The notes: generated from the sequence alone by a model not told the origin. 64,000 bases of DNA from Lentilactobacillus sp. SPB1-3 (GCF_026913205.2 NZ_CP168151.1:1550001-1614000); one strand, 5' to 3'; shown: positions 1 to 7,738, numbered from the stretch's first letter. A program made the numbers and translations.

Positions 1-372
1 GCTTATGGCTTGAGTAATGTTGCATAACTGACCGATTACGCCACTATTGACTTCAGCAACCCCCGCTAAACCAGGAGTGATATTAGAATTGGTAATAACC
101 AGCCTAAAATCATTAGCGGACTTAGAAGCCGCAAACACCCGCTTACCTAGCGCCTTGTTCCATTTATTAGTTGCCGTCTTAACGGTCCCATTATATTTCT
201 TTGCAGGAGAAGCAAAATTATATTTAATAACGCCATGAGATGTCAGGTTCTTTGAAGTGATCATATTATTATCAAATTTGACCGTGGTGGCCTGCTCACT
301 ATCAGTCGTCAAACTTTCAACTGTGAATAACCCCATCAATAAAGTAACCATAAATAAGCCTCAACGCTTCAT
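1..372 (-). pseudogene. secreted protein remnant (possibly matrixin-type), premature stop, cut by window edge
   Basis: An open frame enters from the window edge and can be followed back to an ATG at 372-370, which has a strong GGGGGA Shine-Dalgarno sequence about 7 bases upstream. The fourth codon is TGA (363-361); after it the frame stays open to position 1 (about 120 codons). The N-terminus (MKR-stop-GLFMVTLLMGLFTVES) looks like a signal peptide in which a Trp or Arg codon became TGA. The segment TATNKWNKALGKRVF resembles the start of secreted matrixin-like metalloproteases of lactobacilli, but the zinc motif would lie outside the window, so the family is only a guess. Restart at ATG 351-349 is possible but that codon has no ribosome-binding site of its own. 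Confidence 0.5.
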
Positions 373-579
373 TGAATATCCCCCATATGCATCATGCATT
401 ATCGACTCTCTTCATTTGTATCTTTTCTTTTATTAATCGTTTAATTTAACATGAATTTGAATTCGGCAACACTAAATTGCACGCAATTAGAAAATAAGCT
501 AACTAAATTTAAACGACCTTGTTAATTGCATTACGCATTCATTATTCCTACAATAATAACAGAAAGGACAGTGTTTAAA

Positions 580-780
580 ATGCTAGAAATTACTTATAAA
601 AACGGGAACTCATCAAGTAAAATTTCCTATAACAGTGTCGAAGACTTCGTAGCTAATCAAAGACTAGAAACCCCGGATTTGGAAGACTATTACGAAATCG
701 AATCAGTAACTGTTGACGGTAAATCTCTCGAATTATCGGATAAAACCATCTTAGGATTATATAAACAATTAACCAAATAG
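580..780 (+). CDS. small DUF4649-like protein
   Basis: This gene encodes 66 residues starting MLEITYKNG. The ATG at 580 is chosen over an upstream in-frame ATG (526) because AAAGGA lies about 11 bases before it and because the family starts with an M-I/L-E-(I/L)-T-Y pattern. The protein is soluble, acidic and has no signal peptide or membrane segment. It resembles the short DUF4649 proteins of lactobacilli, whose function is unknown; the assignment is from memory of the family pattern. It stands alone and is followed at once by a hairpin terminator that also serves the convergent MerR gene. Confidence 0.6.
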   Translation: MLEITYKNGNSSSKISYNSVEDFVANQRLETPDLEDYYEIESVTVDGKSLELSDKTILGLYKQLTK

Positions 781-792
781 TCGGCAATAAAA

Positions 793-826
793 AAGCAAGG
801 TAGATATTAGTCTGCCTTGCTTTTAT
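793..826. terminator. bidirectional terminator
   Basis: A 12-bp stem (AAGCAAGGTAGA pairing with TCTGCCTTGCTT) with a 6-base loop is flanked by A-rich and T-rich tracts. It lies between the convergent DUF4649-like gene and the MerR gene and can stop both. Confidence 0.8.
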
Positions 827-830
827 TACA

Positions 831-1265
831 TTATACCTCATCAATAATTTCAAAAGAGGTCTTGCCATGATCAATAACTCCAAGCACCCGTTGCTTATGG
901 CTGTCATCTAAAAATCCAAAGTCAATGGTTGCTCGATCGTCTGACTCAATGTTGACACCATTCATCCGTGACAAAACAAAGTCTCTGATTAATGGAGCTT
1001 CTCGTCCCACCTTAATAGCCTTTTCCACAGCCACTGACAATGTAAACCCTTGGCTTAAGAAGCGCTGAATATTAGCGATTTTTAGCAATGTATGCATATC
1101 ATACTGACGAGAAGTTCCCTTTTTTTGTTGGATCGGTGAAATATAATTTTGTTGTTCCCAATATCTTAATTGACGTGAAGAAACGCCAGTTATTTGAGTC
1201 ACTTGTCGAATACCAAATATTAACTTTTCAGTATTAAACAAACCACCCTTTGAAGTTTCTACCAA
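831..1265 (-). CDS. MerR family transcriptional regulator
   Basis: The 144-residue protein has an N-terminal MerR winged helix-turn-helix (about residues 16-80, with TGVSSRQLRYWEQQNYISP as the recognition region) and a C-terminal effector/dimerisation part without a Cys metal site. The start is a TTG preceded by AGGTG. It is divergent from an EmrB/QacA-type exporter gene 185 bp away, the usual arrangement for a local drug-responsive regulator. It is therefore likely to control that exporter and itself, but the ligand is unknown. Inference: an activator/repressor acting at the promoter at 1373-1401. Confidence 0.85.
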   Translation of the reverse strand: MVETSKGGLFNTEKLIFGIRQVTQITGVSSRQLRYWEQQNYISPIQQKKGTSRQYDMHTLLKIANIQRFLSQGFTLSVAVEKAIKVGREAPLIRDFVLSRMNGVNIESDDRATIDFGFLDDSHKQRVLGVIDHGKTSFEIIDEV

Positions 1266-1360
1266 TACTATTCACCTACTAATAATTAATCCTATCAATA
1301 CAACATTGGAAATTATAGTTGTTATTTTTTCGTCCGTCAATATTAAAGAATCGATTATTG

Positions 1361-1401
1361 TTGTCAGATTTGTTGACAATCGTTCTCGCCGGTAGTATTC
1401 T
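1361..1401 (+). promoter_or_regulatory. promoter of the MFS-DUF4811 operon with overlapping inverted repeat
   Basis: TTGACA (1373-1378) and TATTCT (1396-1401) are separated by 17 bp. The -35 box forms one arm of an inverted repeat TTGTCA-N7-TGACAA (1361-1379), a plausible operator. The position of this promoter supports the downstream TTG start at 1451 for the exporter. Confidence 0.65.
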
Positions 1402-1450
1402 AACTTTTGTCATTATTTATGAAACAAGAAAAGAAAGAAGGAATTTCGCC

Positions 1451-2920
1451 TTGTCCGAAAAAGCTTTAGACATTCACGGCAAACCTTATAGCCGTGTATT
1501 AATGGTCGCAACTATTGTTTTTGGAACATTCATCACCATCCTAAGTAGTACTATGTTAGCTACTGCTTATCCTGCCCTTATGAAGGCATTTGATGCTAGT
1601 ACGTCAACTGTCCAGTGGTTAACCACTGGTTTCATGATGGTAAATGGGGTTATGATTCCAATTACTGCTTGGTTGTTGAATCGATTTAGTTCAAGAACCT
1701 TGTATATGACTGCTATGTCACTATTTTTGGTTGGTACGATACTCGCATTCGTTGCCTCCGACTTTAGTACTATATTTATTGGTCGCTTGATTCAAGGTAT
1801 TGCCGTTGGTATTACTATGCCACTTGCTCAAACAGTCAACCTTTCAATCTTCCCTCCTGAAAAACGTGGAACCATCATGGGTATCCTTGGATTAGCTATT
1901 GGAATGGCTCCAGCTATTGGACCAACTCTTTCAGGATTTATCATTGATAGTTACTCATGGAGAATGTTATTTGGAATGTTGATTCCATTCATCATTGTCG
2001 TTATTATCATTTCGTTCTTCACAGTTAAAACTGTTATCCCAACTTCTAAATCATCATTGGACTGGTGGTCAGCTGCATTATCAACAGCCGGTTTTGGTTC
2101 AATGTTGTATGGATTCTCAGAAGTTGGTGACAAAGGCTGGACTGACCCACTTGTTATCTCAACGATTATCATAGGTATCATCATCGTTGCATTCTTTGTA
2201 ATTCGTCAATTGAAGTCAGCACATCCATTCCTCAATCTAACTGTTTTCAAGACTAGAACATTTAGTTTAACCACTACTCTATCAGCCATCGTCAACATCG
2301 CCATGGTTGGTGTTGAAATGGTATTACCAATCTACTTGCAAACAATCAGAGGCGACTCAGCTTTGCAATCAGGATTAACACTACTTCCTGGCGCTTTGAT
2401 GATTGGTGTAATGAGCCCAATTACTGGTCGGATCTTCGATAAAATTGGTGCCAAGCGTTTAGCTATCACTGGTTTAACACTTCTTACACTAGGAACAATT
2501 CCTTTCTTATTCTTAACTAAGGAAACACCATTACTATTCTTAATCATTACGTACGCTATTCGAATGGTCGGAGTTGCCATGGCCTTGATGCCTATCACCA
2601 CTTCTGGTATGAACTCCCTTCCACTTAACTTGGTCAGTCACGCCACTGCTGTTAACAACACTGTTCGCCAGGTTGCTAGTTCAATGGGTACTGCCATCTT
2701 AGTCAGTGTTTTATCTAATGTTACTAAGAACTCAATGCCCGGTAAGTCTTTATTAGCTTCAATGCCATTACTATATAAAGAACATGCTACTAACGCCGTA
2801 TTAACTGGTTATGCTGCAGCCTTCTCAATCGCTGTTGTATTCTCAGTTGCTGGTCTAATCATTGCGTTCTTCTTGAATGACAAAAACACCGTAAATCCAT
2901 TAGCCGGAGGTGAAAAATAA
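1451..2920 (+). CDS. MFS drug exporter, EmrB/QacA (DHA2) family
   Basis: The protein is about 489 residues, the usual size of 14-helix DHA2 exporters, with alternating hydrophobic segments throughout and the DHA2-type motif region QWLTTGFMMVNGVMIPITAW near residues 50-70 and RGTIMGILGLAIGMAPAIGP near 145. The frame stays open upstream to a TTG at 1319, but TTG 1451 is preferred: GAAGGA lies 8 bases upstream and the promoter is at 1373-1401, inside the longer version. It overlaps the next gene by one base (TAATG), so the two are translationally coupled. Likely role: proton-driven export of toxic compounds, under the divergent MerR regulator. The substrate is unknown. Confidence 0.9.
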   Translation: MSEKALDIHGKPYSRVLMVATIVFGTFITILSSTMLATAYPALMKAFDASTSTVQWLTTGFMMVNGVMIPITAWLLNRFSSRTLYMTAMSLFLVGTILAFVASDFSTIFIGRLIQGIAVGITMPLAQTVNLSIFPPEKRGTIMGILGLAIGMAPAIGPTLSGFIIDSYSWRMLFGMLIPFIIVVIIISFFTVKTVIPTSKSSLDWWSAALSTAGFGSMLYGFSEVGDKGWTDPLVISTIIIGIIIVAFFVIRQLKSAHPFLNLTVFKTRTFSLTTTLSAIVNIAMVGVEMVLPIYLQTIRGDSALQSGLTLLPGALMIGVMSPITGRIFDKIGAKRLAITGLTLLTLGTIPFLFLTKETPLLFLIITYAIRMVGVAMALMPITTSGMNSLPLNLVSHATAVNNTVRQVASSMGTAILVSVLSNVTKNSMPGKSLLASMPLLYKEHATNAVLTGYAAAFSIAVVFSVAGLIIAFFLNDKNTVNPLAGGEK

Positions 2921-3651
2921 TGGGAATCGCGTTAATTATAATCTTCGTGATAATATTTGCTTCATCATTCATTGGCATGAAGCAAGGCTGGCTTCGAAAC
3001 ATTACATGGATCATTTCAATTGTTGGCTTAATGGCTTCCTTAGCTACTATTACCTTAGGTGATTCACAACATTTAGGAATGAAAAAAGAAACAGTCACTT
3101 CTATCAAACAAATCGATCCAGCATTTGCAATTAAAAACATGGATATGAACGTAGCTATTAAGAGTCCTGTAGGTACTAAGGATGAAAGTGTTGTTGTTTA
3201 CAAAAACAAAGAAGCTAAGAAAACTACTCATACTCAAGCAGATGCTAATACTGTTAATAAATTCTCACGTAATCGTGAACAATCAGCTCAATTATTAACA
3301 ACTACTAAACGTTACACTTACAAGAATAATTTCTTTAAAATATTCTATGCAGGTTTAGGTACTAATCATCAGTACATTTCTCGAGTTAACAAATTCGAAA
3401 TTACTAACGATTGGATCGTTTTAACTCCTAAACAAGTTAAAACCCTTCAGGCACAAATGAAATCTCAACAAGCTAACTCTAAAAAGATGCTTGCTGCAGT
3501 TATCAAGAAACAAGTTATGGCTGCTAGAATGCAAGACCCAGCTATGACACCTGCCCAACAAGCTGCACTTGTTAAGAAGATTCAAGCCGCTGCTGTTGCG
3601 AAAGCAAACAGTGAAGCTAAGGCTAAATTAAAGGCAATGTCCATCGAGTAA
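2920..3651 (+). CDS. DUF4811 domain membrane protein
   Basis: The 243-residue protein has two N-terminal membrane helices (about residues 2-19 and 27-46), a central soluble part, and a long Gln/Ala/Lys-rich C-terminal tail (about residues 170-243) likely to be helical or coiled coil. DUF4811 proteins are repeatedly found directly after EmrB-type exporters in lactobacilli, as here with a one-base overlap. A role as accessory subunit or membrane-proximal partner of the exporter is inference. The C-terminal tail is low in complexity. Confidence 0.8.
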   Translation: MGIALIIIFVIIFASSFIGMKQGWLRNITWIISIVGLMASLATITLGDSQHLGMKKETVTSIKQIDPAFAIKNMDMNVAIKSPVGTKDESVVVYKNKEAKKTTHTQADANTVNKFSRNREQSAQLLTTTKRYTYKNNFFKIFYAGLGTNHQYISRVNKFEITNDWIVLTPKQVKTLQAQMKSQQANSKKMLAAVIKKQVMAARMQDPAMTPAQQAALVKKIQAAAVAKANSEAKAKLKAMSIE

Positions 3652-3685
3652 CTTTGGTATAATGATTTTGAAAGGAATGATTTGA

Positions 3686-3880
3686 TTGGTATTCTCGCCT
3701 ACACAAATTTTTGCAGATATTTGTTTGATCATTTCAATCGTGATCGGACTAATAATTCAAATGAATAATTTACCAAACAACCTCAAAATTGGACTAGTTG
3801 TATTAGCCCTAATCTTCTTCTTTGTCTCAATTGGTGTTAGCCTAACCCTGGCTATCCAGAGTCGAAGAAAACGAAAATAA
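3686..3880 (+). CDS. small two-helix membrane protein
   Basis: A 64-residue protein starts at TTG 3686 with AAAGGA 9 bases upstream. It has two membrane helices (about residues 9-26 and 34-57) and a basic end, QSRRKRK, that should face the cytoplasm. It follows the exporter-DUF4811 pair by 34 bases and is probably in the same transcript, which ends at the hairpin just downstream. No function is recognised; similar small proteins are common in lactobacilli. Confidence 0.65.
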   Translation: MVFSPTQIFADICLIISIVIGLIIQMNNLPNNLKIGLVVLALIFFFVSIGVSLTLAIQSRRKRK

Positions 3881-3890
3881 TTTATAACAA

Positions 3891-3932
3891 AAAAGGAATC
3901 AACCACAATTATTAGTGGTTGGTTCCTTTTTT
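3891..3932. terminator. bidirectional terminator
   Basis: A long stem (AAAAGGAA...CAACCAC with GTGGTTGGTTCCTTTT) lies between convergent genes. Its 3' arm overlaps the end of the dehydrogenase gene on the minus strand. Confidence 0.8.
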
Positions 3933-4802
3933 GTCATTCTGAGATTCATATAATTTTATTAATCCTTGAGTTCCTAAATCAGCCCATTCAGGATTTTGCA
4001 CCATCTTATCATAAAGTTGTTCAGCAACGGTGGTTCCAGGAAGCTCAAGATTTAAATCATTAGCCACAGTCAAAACGATTCTTAAATCTTTCAAGAAGTG
4101 TTTAGCCATAAACCCTGGTTGATAATCGCCCTTTAGCACCCGTGGACCATAATTATCCATACTCCAGTTTTGCGCTGCTCCCCCACTTGTCATATCGATC
4201 ACGCTCGCTTTATCAAGACCAACTTTATCTGCATATACTAGCGATTCGATCATGCCTGTCATTGTGCCAGCAATCATAATTTGATTGGCCATCTTAGCAT
4301 GTTGTCCCATTCCTGCTTCGCCAAATCGATTGATTGAACTGCCCATAGCATTAAATACCGGCTGCATTTTCTGGTAGATGTCTTTGTCCCCACCTACCAT
4401 GATCGTTAAGGTCCCTTGTTGAGCGCCAACATCGCCTCCAGAGACAGGTGCATCCAAAGATGTTACTCCTACCGTTTCCGCTTCTAAGGCGATTCTATTA
4501 GCCAAAATTGGTGAACTTGTGGTCATGTCGATCACAGTTTGACCAGCATGTGAATTTGTAAGAATTCCTTCATCACTAAAATAAACTTCTTCAACATCTT
4601 TAGGGAAGCCAACAATACTAATTATCACGTCACTGTTTTTAGTTAACTCTGCTACTGATTCCTGCCATATAGCTCCTTGCTTAATTACTGAATCAGCATG
4701 TTTTTTAGTTCGATTAAACACGTTGACTGTGTAATCCGCCGCTAGTAAATTATGGATCATCCCACTACCCATAATTCCAGTGCCGATAAATCCAATTTTC
4801 AT
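3912..4802 (-). CDS. NAD(P)-dependent 3-hydroxyisobutyrate/tartronate-semialdehyde-type dehydrogenase
   Basis: The 296-residue protein begins with a Rossmann motif, MKIGFIGTGIMGSGM, and carries the family signature DAPVSGGDVGAQQGTLTIMVGG near residues 118-138 and the conserved Lys segment AKMANQIMIAG near 170. It belongs to the beta-hydroxyacid dehydrogenases, which oxidise or reduce short hydroxyacid/semialdehyde pairs. The exact substrate (3-hydroxyisobutyrate, tartronate semialdehyde, or glyoxylate/succinic semialdehyde) cannot be read from the sequence. The start is ATG 4802 with GGAGG upstream. It lies downstream of the propanediol-type dehydrogenase but is separated from it by a terminator. 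Confidence 0.8.
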   Translation of the reverse strand: MKIGFIGTGIMGSGMIHNLLAADYTVNVFNRTKKHADSVIKQGAIWQESVAELTKNSDVIISIVGFPKDVEEVYFSDEGILTNSHAGQTVIDMTTSSPILANRIALEAETVGVTSLDAPVSGGDVGAQQGTLTIMVGGDKDIYQKMQPVFNAMGSSINRFGEAGMGQHAKMANQIMIAGTMTGMIESLVYADKVGLDKASVIDMTSGGAAQNWSMDNYGPRVLKGDYQPGFMAKHFLKDLRIVLTVANDLNLELPGTTVAEQLYDKMVQNPEWADLGTQGLIKLYESQNDKKGTNH

Positions 4803-4843
4803 TATTGCTTACCTCCACTTAATTTAATTAACCCAATTATAAA

Positions 4844-4872
4844 ACAAGACGCGAATTAAATTCGCGTCTTGT
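4844..4872 (-). terminator. terminator of the iron alcohol dehydrogenase gene
   Basis: A 12-bp perfect stem (ACAAGACGCGAA with TTCGCGTCTTGT) with a five-base loop, followed on the minus strand by a T-rich tract. Confidence 0.8.
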
Positions 4873-4895
4873 TAGTTTTACTATTGAATTATTAA

Positions 4896-6065
4896 TTATT
4901 CAGCGTCATATGCTTCTTGGAATAATTTGATGATGTCTTCTTTAGTACCTTTACGTGGGTTAGAGAATGCATTACCATCCTTAAGAGCATTTTCTGCCAT
5001 TAGCTCAAAGTCTTCTGGCTTTGCACCAATTGACTTGATACTTCTTGGAATATTAACATCGTCACACATTTGTCTCATTGCCTTAATTGACAATTCAGCA
5101 GCATCACGAGTTGAAAGTCCAGTAGTGTCTTCACCCATGATCTTTGCTAATTCAGCAAATCTTTCAGGTGCTGCGATAATATTGTACTTTTCTACGATTG
5201 GCAAAAGCATTGCACAACATACACCATGAGGAGCGTCATATTGACCACCAAGTTGGTGAGCCATGGCATGAACATATCCAAGGTCAGCATTATTAAATGC
5301 CATTCCGCCAAGCATTTCTGCTTCAACCATCTTAGTTCTAGCTTCAATATCGTGACCATTAGCTACGGCTTCACGAAGGCTTTCTTCAACTAACTTGATA
5401 GCTTCAACACATTGGCCGTCAGTAATGTCGTTGCGATTGGTTGAAACATATGGTTCAATAGCTTGTACGAATGTGTCCATTCCTGTTGCGGCAGTCAAGC
5501 CAGCAGGAACATCCAACATCAACATTGGATCATTGAATGAAACTAGAGGAACGTTTCTCCATGAAACAACTACGAACTTCAATTTAGTCTCTTCATTAGT
5601 GATAACACAGTGACGAGTTAATTCAGAAGCAGTTCCGGCAGTTGTGTTAACAGCCATCAAAGGAGGAAGTGGATTTTCAAGAGTTTCGATTCCGGCTAAC
5701 TTAGTAATGTCATCACCATTAGTCAAGATGATTCCAGTTCCTTTACCAGCATCATGTGAAGAACCACCACCAACAGTGATAATACTGTCACAATTATTGT
5801 CTAAGTAAACTTGCTTAGCTGCTTGAATATTTCTTACTTTAGGGTTTGGTTCAACACCATCATAAATTGCGTAGTCTACTCCGGCAGCATCTAATGATGC
5901 CAATGTTTGAGCAACTGGACCGTTATCCATAGAACGCAAGAATTTATCAGTTACGATCAATGGCTTAGTCATGTTTAACATTTTGGCACGATCACCAATC
6001 TTCTTGATGACACCCTTACCAAAAAAGTTAACACTAGGCATTAAGAAATCGAAATTTTCTTTCAT
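4896..6065 (-). CDS. iron-type alcohol dehydrogenase, 1,3-propanediol dehydrogenase-like
   Basis: This is a 389-residue group III alcohol dehydrogenase. The NAD-binding motif GGGSSHDAGKG is near residue 97-107 and the family signature around NTTAGTASELTRHCV near 140-154. It most resembles the DhaT/methanol-dehydrogenase branch, which in lactobacilli reduces 3-hydroxypropionaldehyde and other aldehydes to regenerate NAD+. Three of the four usual metal ligands are visible: Asp in GMD, His in HAMAHQLGG, His in DAPHGV. The ligand normally given by the His of the GMDxxxH motif is Gln here (codon 5463-5465). It is a single-gene unit with its own promoter and terminator. Substrate assignment is inference. 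Confidence 0.85.
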   Translation of the reverse strand: MKENFDFLMPSVNFFGKGVIKKIGDRAKMLNMTKPLIVTDKFLRSMDNGPVAQTLASLDAAGVDYAIYDGVEPNPKVRNIQAAKQVYLDNNCDSIITVGGGSSHDAGKGTGIILTNGDDITKLAGIETLENPLPPLMAVNTTAGTASELTRHCVITNEETKLKFVVVSWRNVPLVSFNDPMLMLDVPAGLTAATGMDTFVQAIEPYVSTNRNDITDGQCVEAIKLVEESLREAVANGHDIEARTKMVEAEMLGGMAFNNADLGYVHAMAHQLGGQYDAPHGVCCAMLLPIVEKYNIIAAPERFAELAKIMGEDTTGLSTRDAAELSIKAMRQMCDDVNIPRSIKSIGAKPEDFELMAENALKDGNAFSNPRKGTKEDIIKLFQEAYDAE

Positions 6066-6107
6066 TATTAATAGTCCCCTTTAAAAATTAATTTGTTACC
6101 GGTTTCA

Positions 6108-6146
6108 AGCATAGCACTGGATTTTTTATATGTAAATGGATTCACA
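6108..6146 (-). promoter_or_regulatory. promoter with overlapping inverted repeat upstream of the propanediol-type dehydrogenase
   Basis: On the minus strand, TTTACA (6136-6131) and TATGCT (6113-6108) are separated by 17 bp. The -35 box is the end of a near-perfect 16-bp repeat TGTGAATCCATTTACA (6146-6131), which resembles a degenerate catabolite-response element. The rest of 6147-6314 holds a weaker TAAGCGT...ACGCTTA repeat and no gene that I can support. Confidence 0.55.
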
Positions 6147-6314
6147 AAGATTTATTACAAAAAACCGAGAAGGTTCTTTCCCACTTATGACAAGCTATGT
6201 AAGCGTTATGTCATCAACCGTTCACGCTTAACTTTGTGGTACTGATTACATGACAATTGTGATTAATTTAATTAACAACATGAACCTTATTGTTGAGAAA
6301 ACTATATGAAAACA

Positions 6315-6346
6315 CAAAAAAGCCGGCGATTTAATTTCGCCGGCCT
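6315..6346 (-). terminator. terminator after the 17-codon ORF
   Basis: An 8-bp GC-rich stem (GCCGGCGA with TCGCCGGC, 6322-6344) is followed on the minus strand by TTTTTTG. It sits about 20 bases after the stop codon of the small ORF at 6363-6416. Confidence 0.8.
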
Positions 6347-6362
6347 TCTCTTATTGCATCAA

Positions 6363-6416
6363 CTATTTAGTCGAAACCTCAACAGCTGATGCCTTAAGAT
6401 TATTTCCAATGGTCAA
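6363..6416 (-). CDS. free-standing 17-residue small ORF
   Basis: A TTG-started ORF encodes MTIGNNLKASAVEVSTK. A very strong AGGAGG (6431-6426) lies 9 bases upstream of the start, a plausible promoter (TTGCTT-N17-TATTCT on the minus strand, directly before) precedes it, and a GC-rich terminator follows. These three elements fit a short independent transcription unit of about 100 bases. A competing ATG seven codons long (start 6423) is too close to the AGGAGG. The peptide is not hydrophobic and resembles nothing I know. It could instead be an sRNA with an incidental ORF. Confidence 0.5.
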   Translation of the reverse strand: MTIGNNLKASAVEVSTK

Positions 6417-6516
6417 AAGACATCACCTCCTTTTTTGAATATAGACAGAATACAACCTGCCAATCTAAAAAGCAAGCAATTAAACTCCAAGACATTTTTG
6501 CTGTCTAACATTTCAA

Positions 6517-7155
6517 TCAAACATTCATATATATAGAAATAAACATAGCGAGTGTTCCTCCCATAACGAAGAAATGCCAAATCAAATGTAATCCGGGGAT
6601 CCTTTTAAAACTGTAAATAATGGCACCAGTGGTAAATATCACTCCACCAGTTACCAACAGCCAAAATCCTTGCGGTGCCAAGGCAACATATAATTCTTTT
6701 CCAAGTATCAAGCATAACCATCCCATAATCACGTAAACTGTTGTCTCAATTTTTTGATATTTACCATGGCCAAGAATATGAAAACCAATTCCAGCCAAGC
6801 TCAATCCCCAAATAACCGCTAACAGCCAGTACGCTGCCTGACTATGTAAAAAAACAATACAATATGGCGTGTAAGTTCCAGCGATTAAAATAAAAATATT
6901 ACTATGATCCAAGATTTGAAAGAAACGTCTGGCCCTAGTGAAAACCAAACAATGAAACAAGGTTGATGCCAGGTAAAGCCCACAGACTGTAACACTGTAA
7001 ATTATTAAACTGACGATTGCAGTATTCGATAATCCGTCTCTAACAGATTTGCTGACTAACATCGCGCTTAAGATAATGGATATAATAAAAGCAATTCCAT
7101 GAGTTACTGCGTTTGCTGCCTCGTAAATAATTTGTTTGGTTCGTTCGCTCAACAT
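6517..7155 (-). CDS. trhA: hemolysin III / PAQR family membrane protein
   Basis: The protein of about 212 residues has seven predicted membrane helices and the family motifs EAANAVTHGIAF near the N-terminus, STLFHC in helix 3, DHSNIFILIAGTYTPYC in the middle, and HLIWHFFVMGG near the C-terminus. These His/Ser/Asp residues form the predicted metal-dependent hydrolase site of the CREST/PAQR superfamily. In bacteria the family is linked to membrane energetics and lipid homeostasis rather than true haemolysis. The start is placed at ATG 7155 (AGGGTGG upstream) instead of the in-frame codon at 7176. It is divergent from the DUF1836 gene across a palindromic operator. Confidence 0.9.
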   Translation of the reverse strand: MLSERTKQIIYEAANAVTHGIAFIISIILSAMLVSKSVRDGLSNTAIVSLIIYSVTVCGLYLASTLFHCLVFTRARRFFQILDHSNIFILIAGTYTPYCIVFLHSQAAYWLLAVIWGLSLAGIGFHILGHGKYQKIETTVYVIMGWLCLILGKELYVALAPQGFWLLVTGGVIFTTGAIIYSFKRIPGLHLIWHFFVMGGTLAMFISIYMNV

Positions 7156-7209
7156 GATTAACCACCCTTGAAACATTTTAAATTTGCGTACCTAGTTATG
7201 TAGTTAATA

Positions 7210-7234
7210 TAACATAGACTAGATGTCTATGTTA
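7210..7234. promoter_or_regulatory. perfect 10-bp inverted repeat (operator candidate)
   Basis: TAACATAGAC and GTCTATGTTA are separated by TAGAT in the 139-bp region between the divergent trhA and DUF1836 genes. It has no poly-T tail, so it is a DNA-binding site candidate and not a terminator. The binding protein is unknown; the DUF1836 product itself is one candidate. Confidence 0.5.
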
Positions 7235-7294
7235 AGTAGAATGTTGTATTTATTTATGGCATAATATAAGCATCCAAAATTAAGGAGAATTCGA

Positions 7295-7738
7295 ATGGCA
7301 GAACCCACCGTTAAATTACCTGAATATGCTGAACTTCCAGTAATAGATCTGTATATGGATCAACTATTGGGAATGGTCAACCAATACACTAACGAATTAG
7401 TTGATCAGCCCATCACCAAGTCAATGATTAACAGCTATGTAAAAAAGCAGATAATTGAAAAGCCAACCAATAAAAAATACAGCACAGATCAATTGGCAGA
7501 ATTAATATTGATTTCTATATATAAATCAATATTACCTTTACCATCAATTGCTAAAGTCTTAACGATTGTAAGAAATAATCTTGCCATCGCCAAGGTGTTT
7601 GATAATGTGGTCTACAGCTTTAATAATCAACTCGAAAGCACCAAGAAAATGGAATTCTCAGATGGAGAATTAATTAAAAAATCAGCCGAGTTTTTGGCTA
7701 TAAATCAAAAAATTAAACAACAAATTAATCACCTTTAG
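7295..7738 (+). CDS. DUF1836 family protein
   Basis: The 147-residue soluble, helical protein has the DUF1836 pattern: an N-terminal LPEYAELPVIDLYMDQLLGMVN, then DQPITKSMINSYVKKQIIEKPTNKKYSTDQLAELILISIYKSILPL (about residues 45-90), which reads as a MerR-like DNA-binding segment. The family is widespread in Firmicutes and its function is unsettled; a regulatory role is inference. AAGGAGAATTCG precedes the ATG. Confidence 0.8.
   Translation: MAEPTVKLPEYAELPVIDLYMDQLLGMVNQYTNELVDQPITKSMINSYVKKQIIEKPTNKKYSTDQLAELILISIYKSILPLPSIAKVLTIVRNNLAIAKVFDNVVYSFNNQLESTKKMEFSDGELIKKSAEFLAINQKIKQQINHL

Noticed and set aside
1319-1450. N-terminal extension of the MFS exporter
   Set aside because: It starts at a TTG with no ribosome site and contains the likely promoter of the gene.
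4927-5613. Plus-strand open frames of 72-100 codons
   Set aside because: They lie entirely inside the dehydrogenase gene on the other strand, have no ribosome sites and no protein-like pattern.
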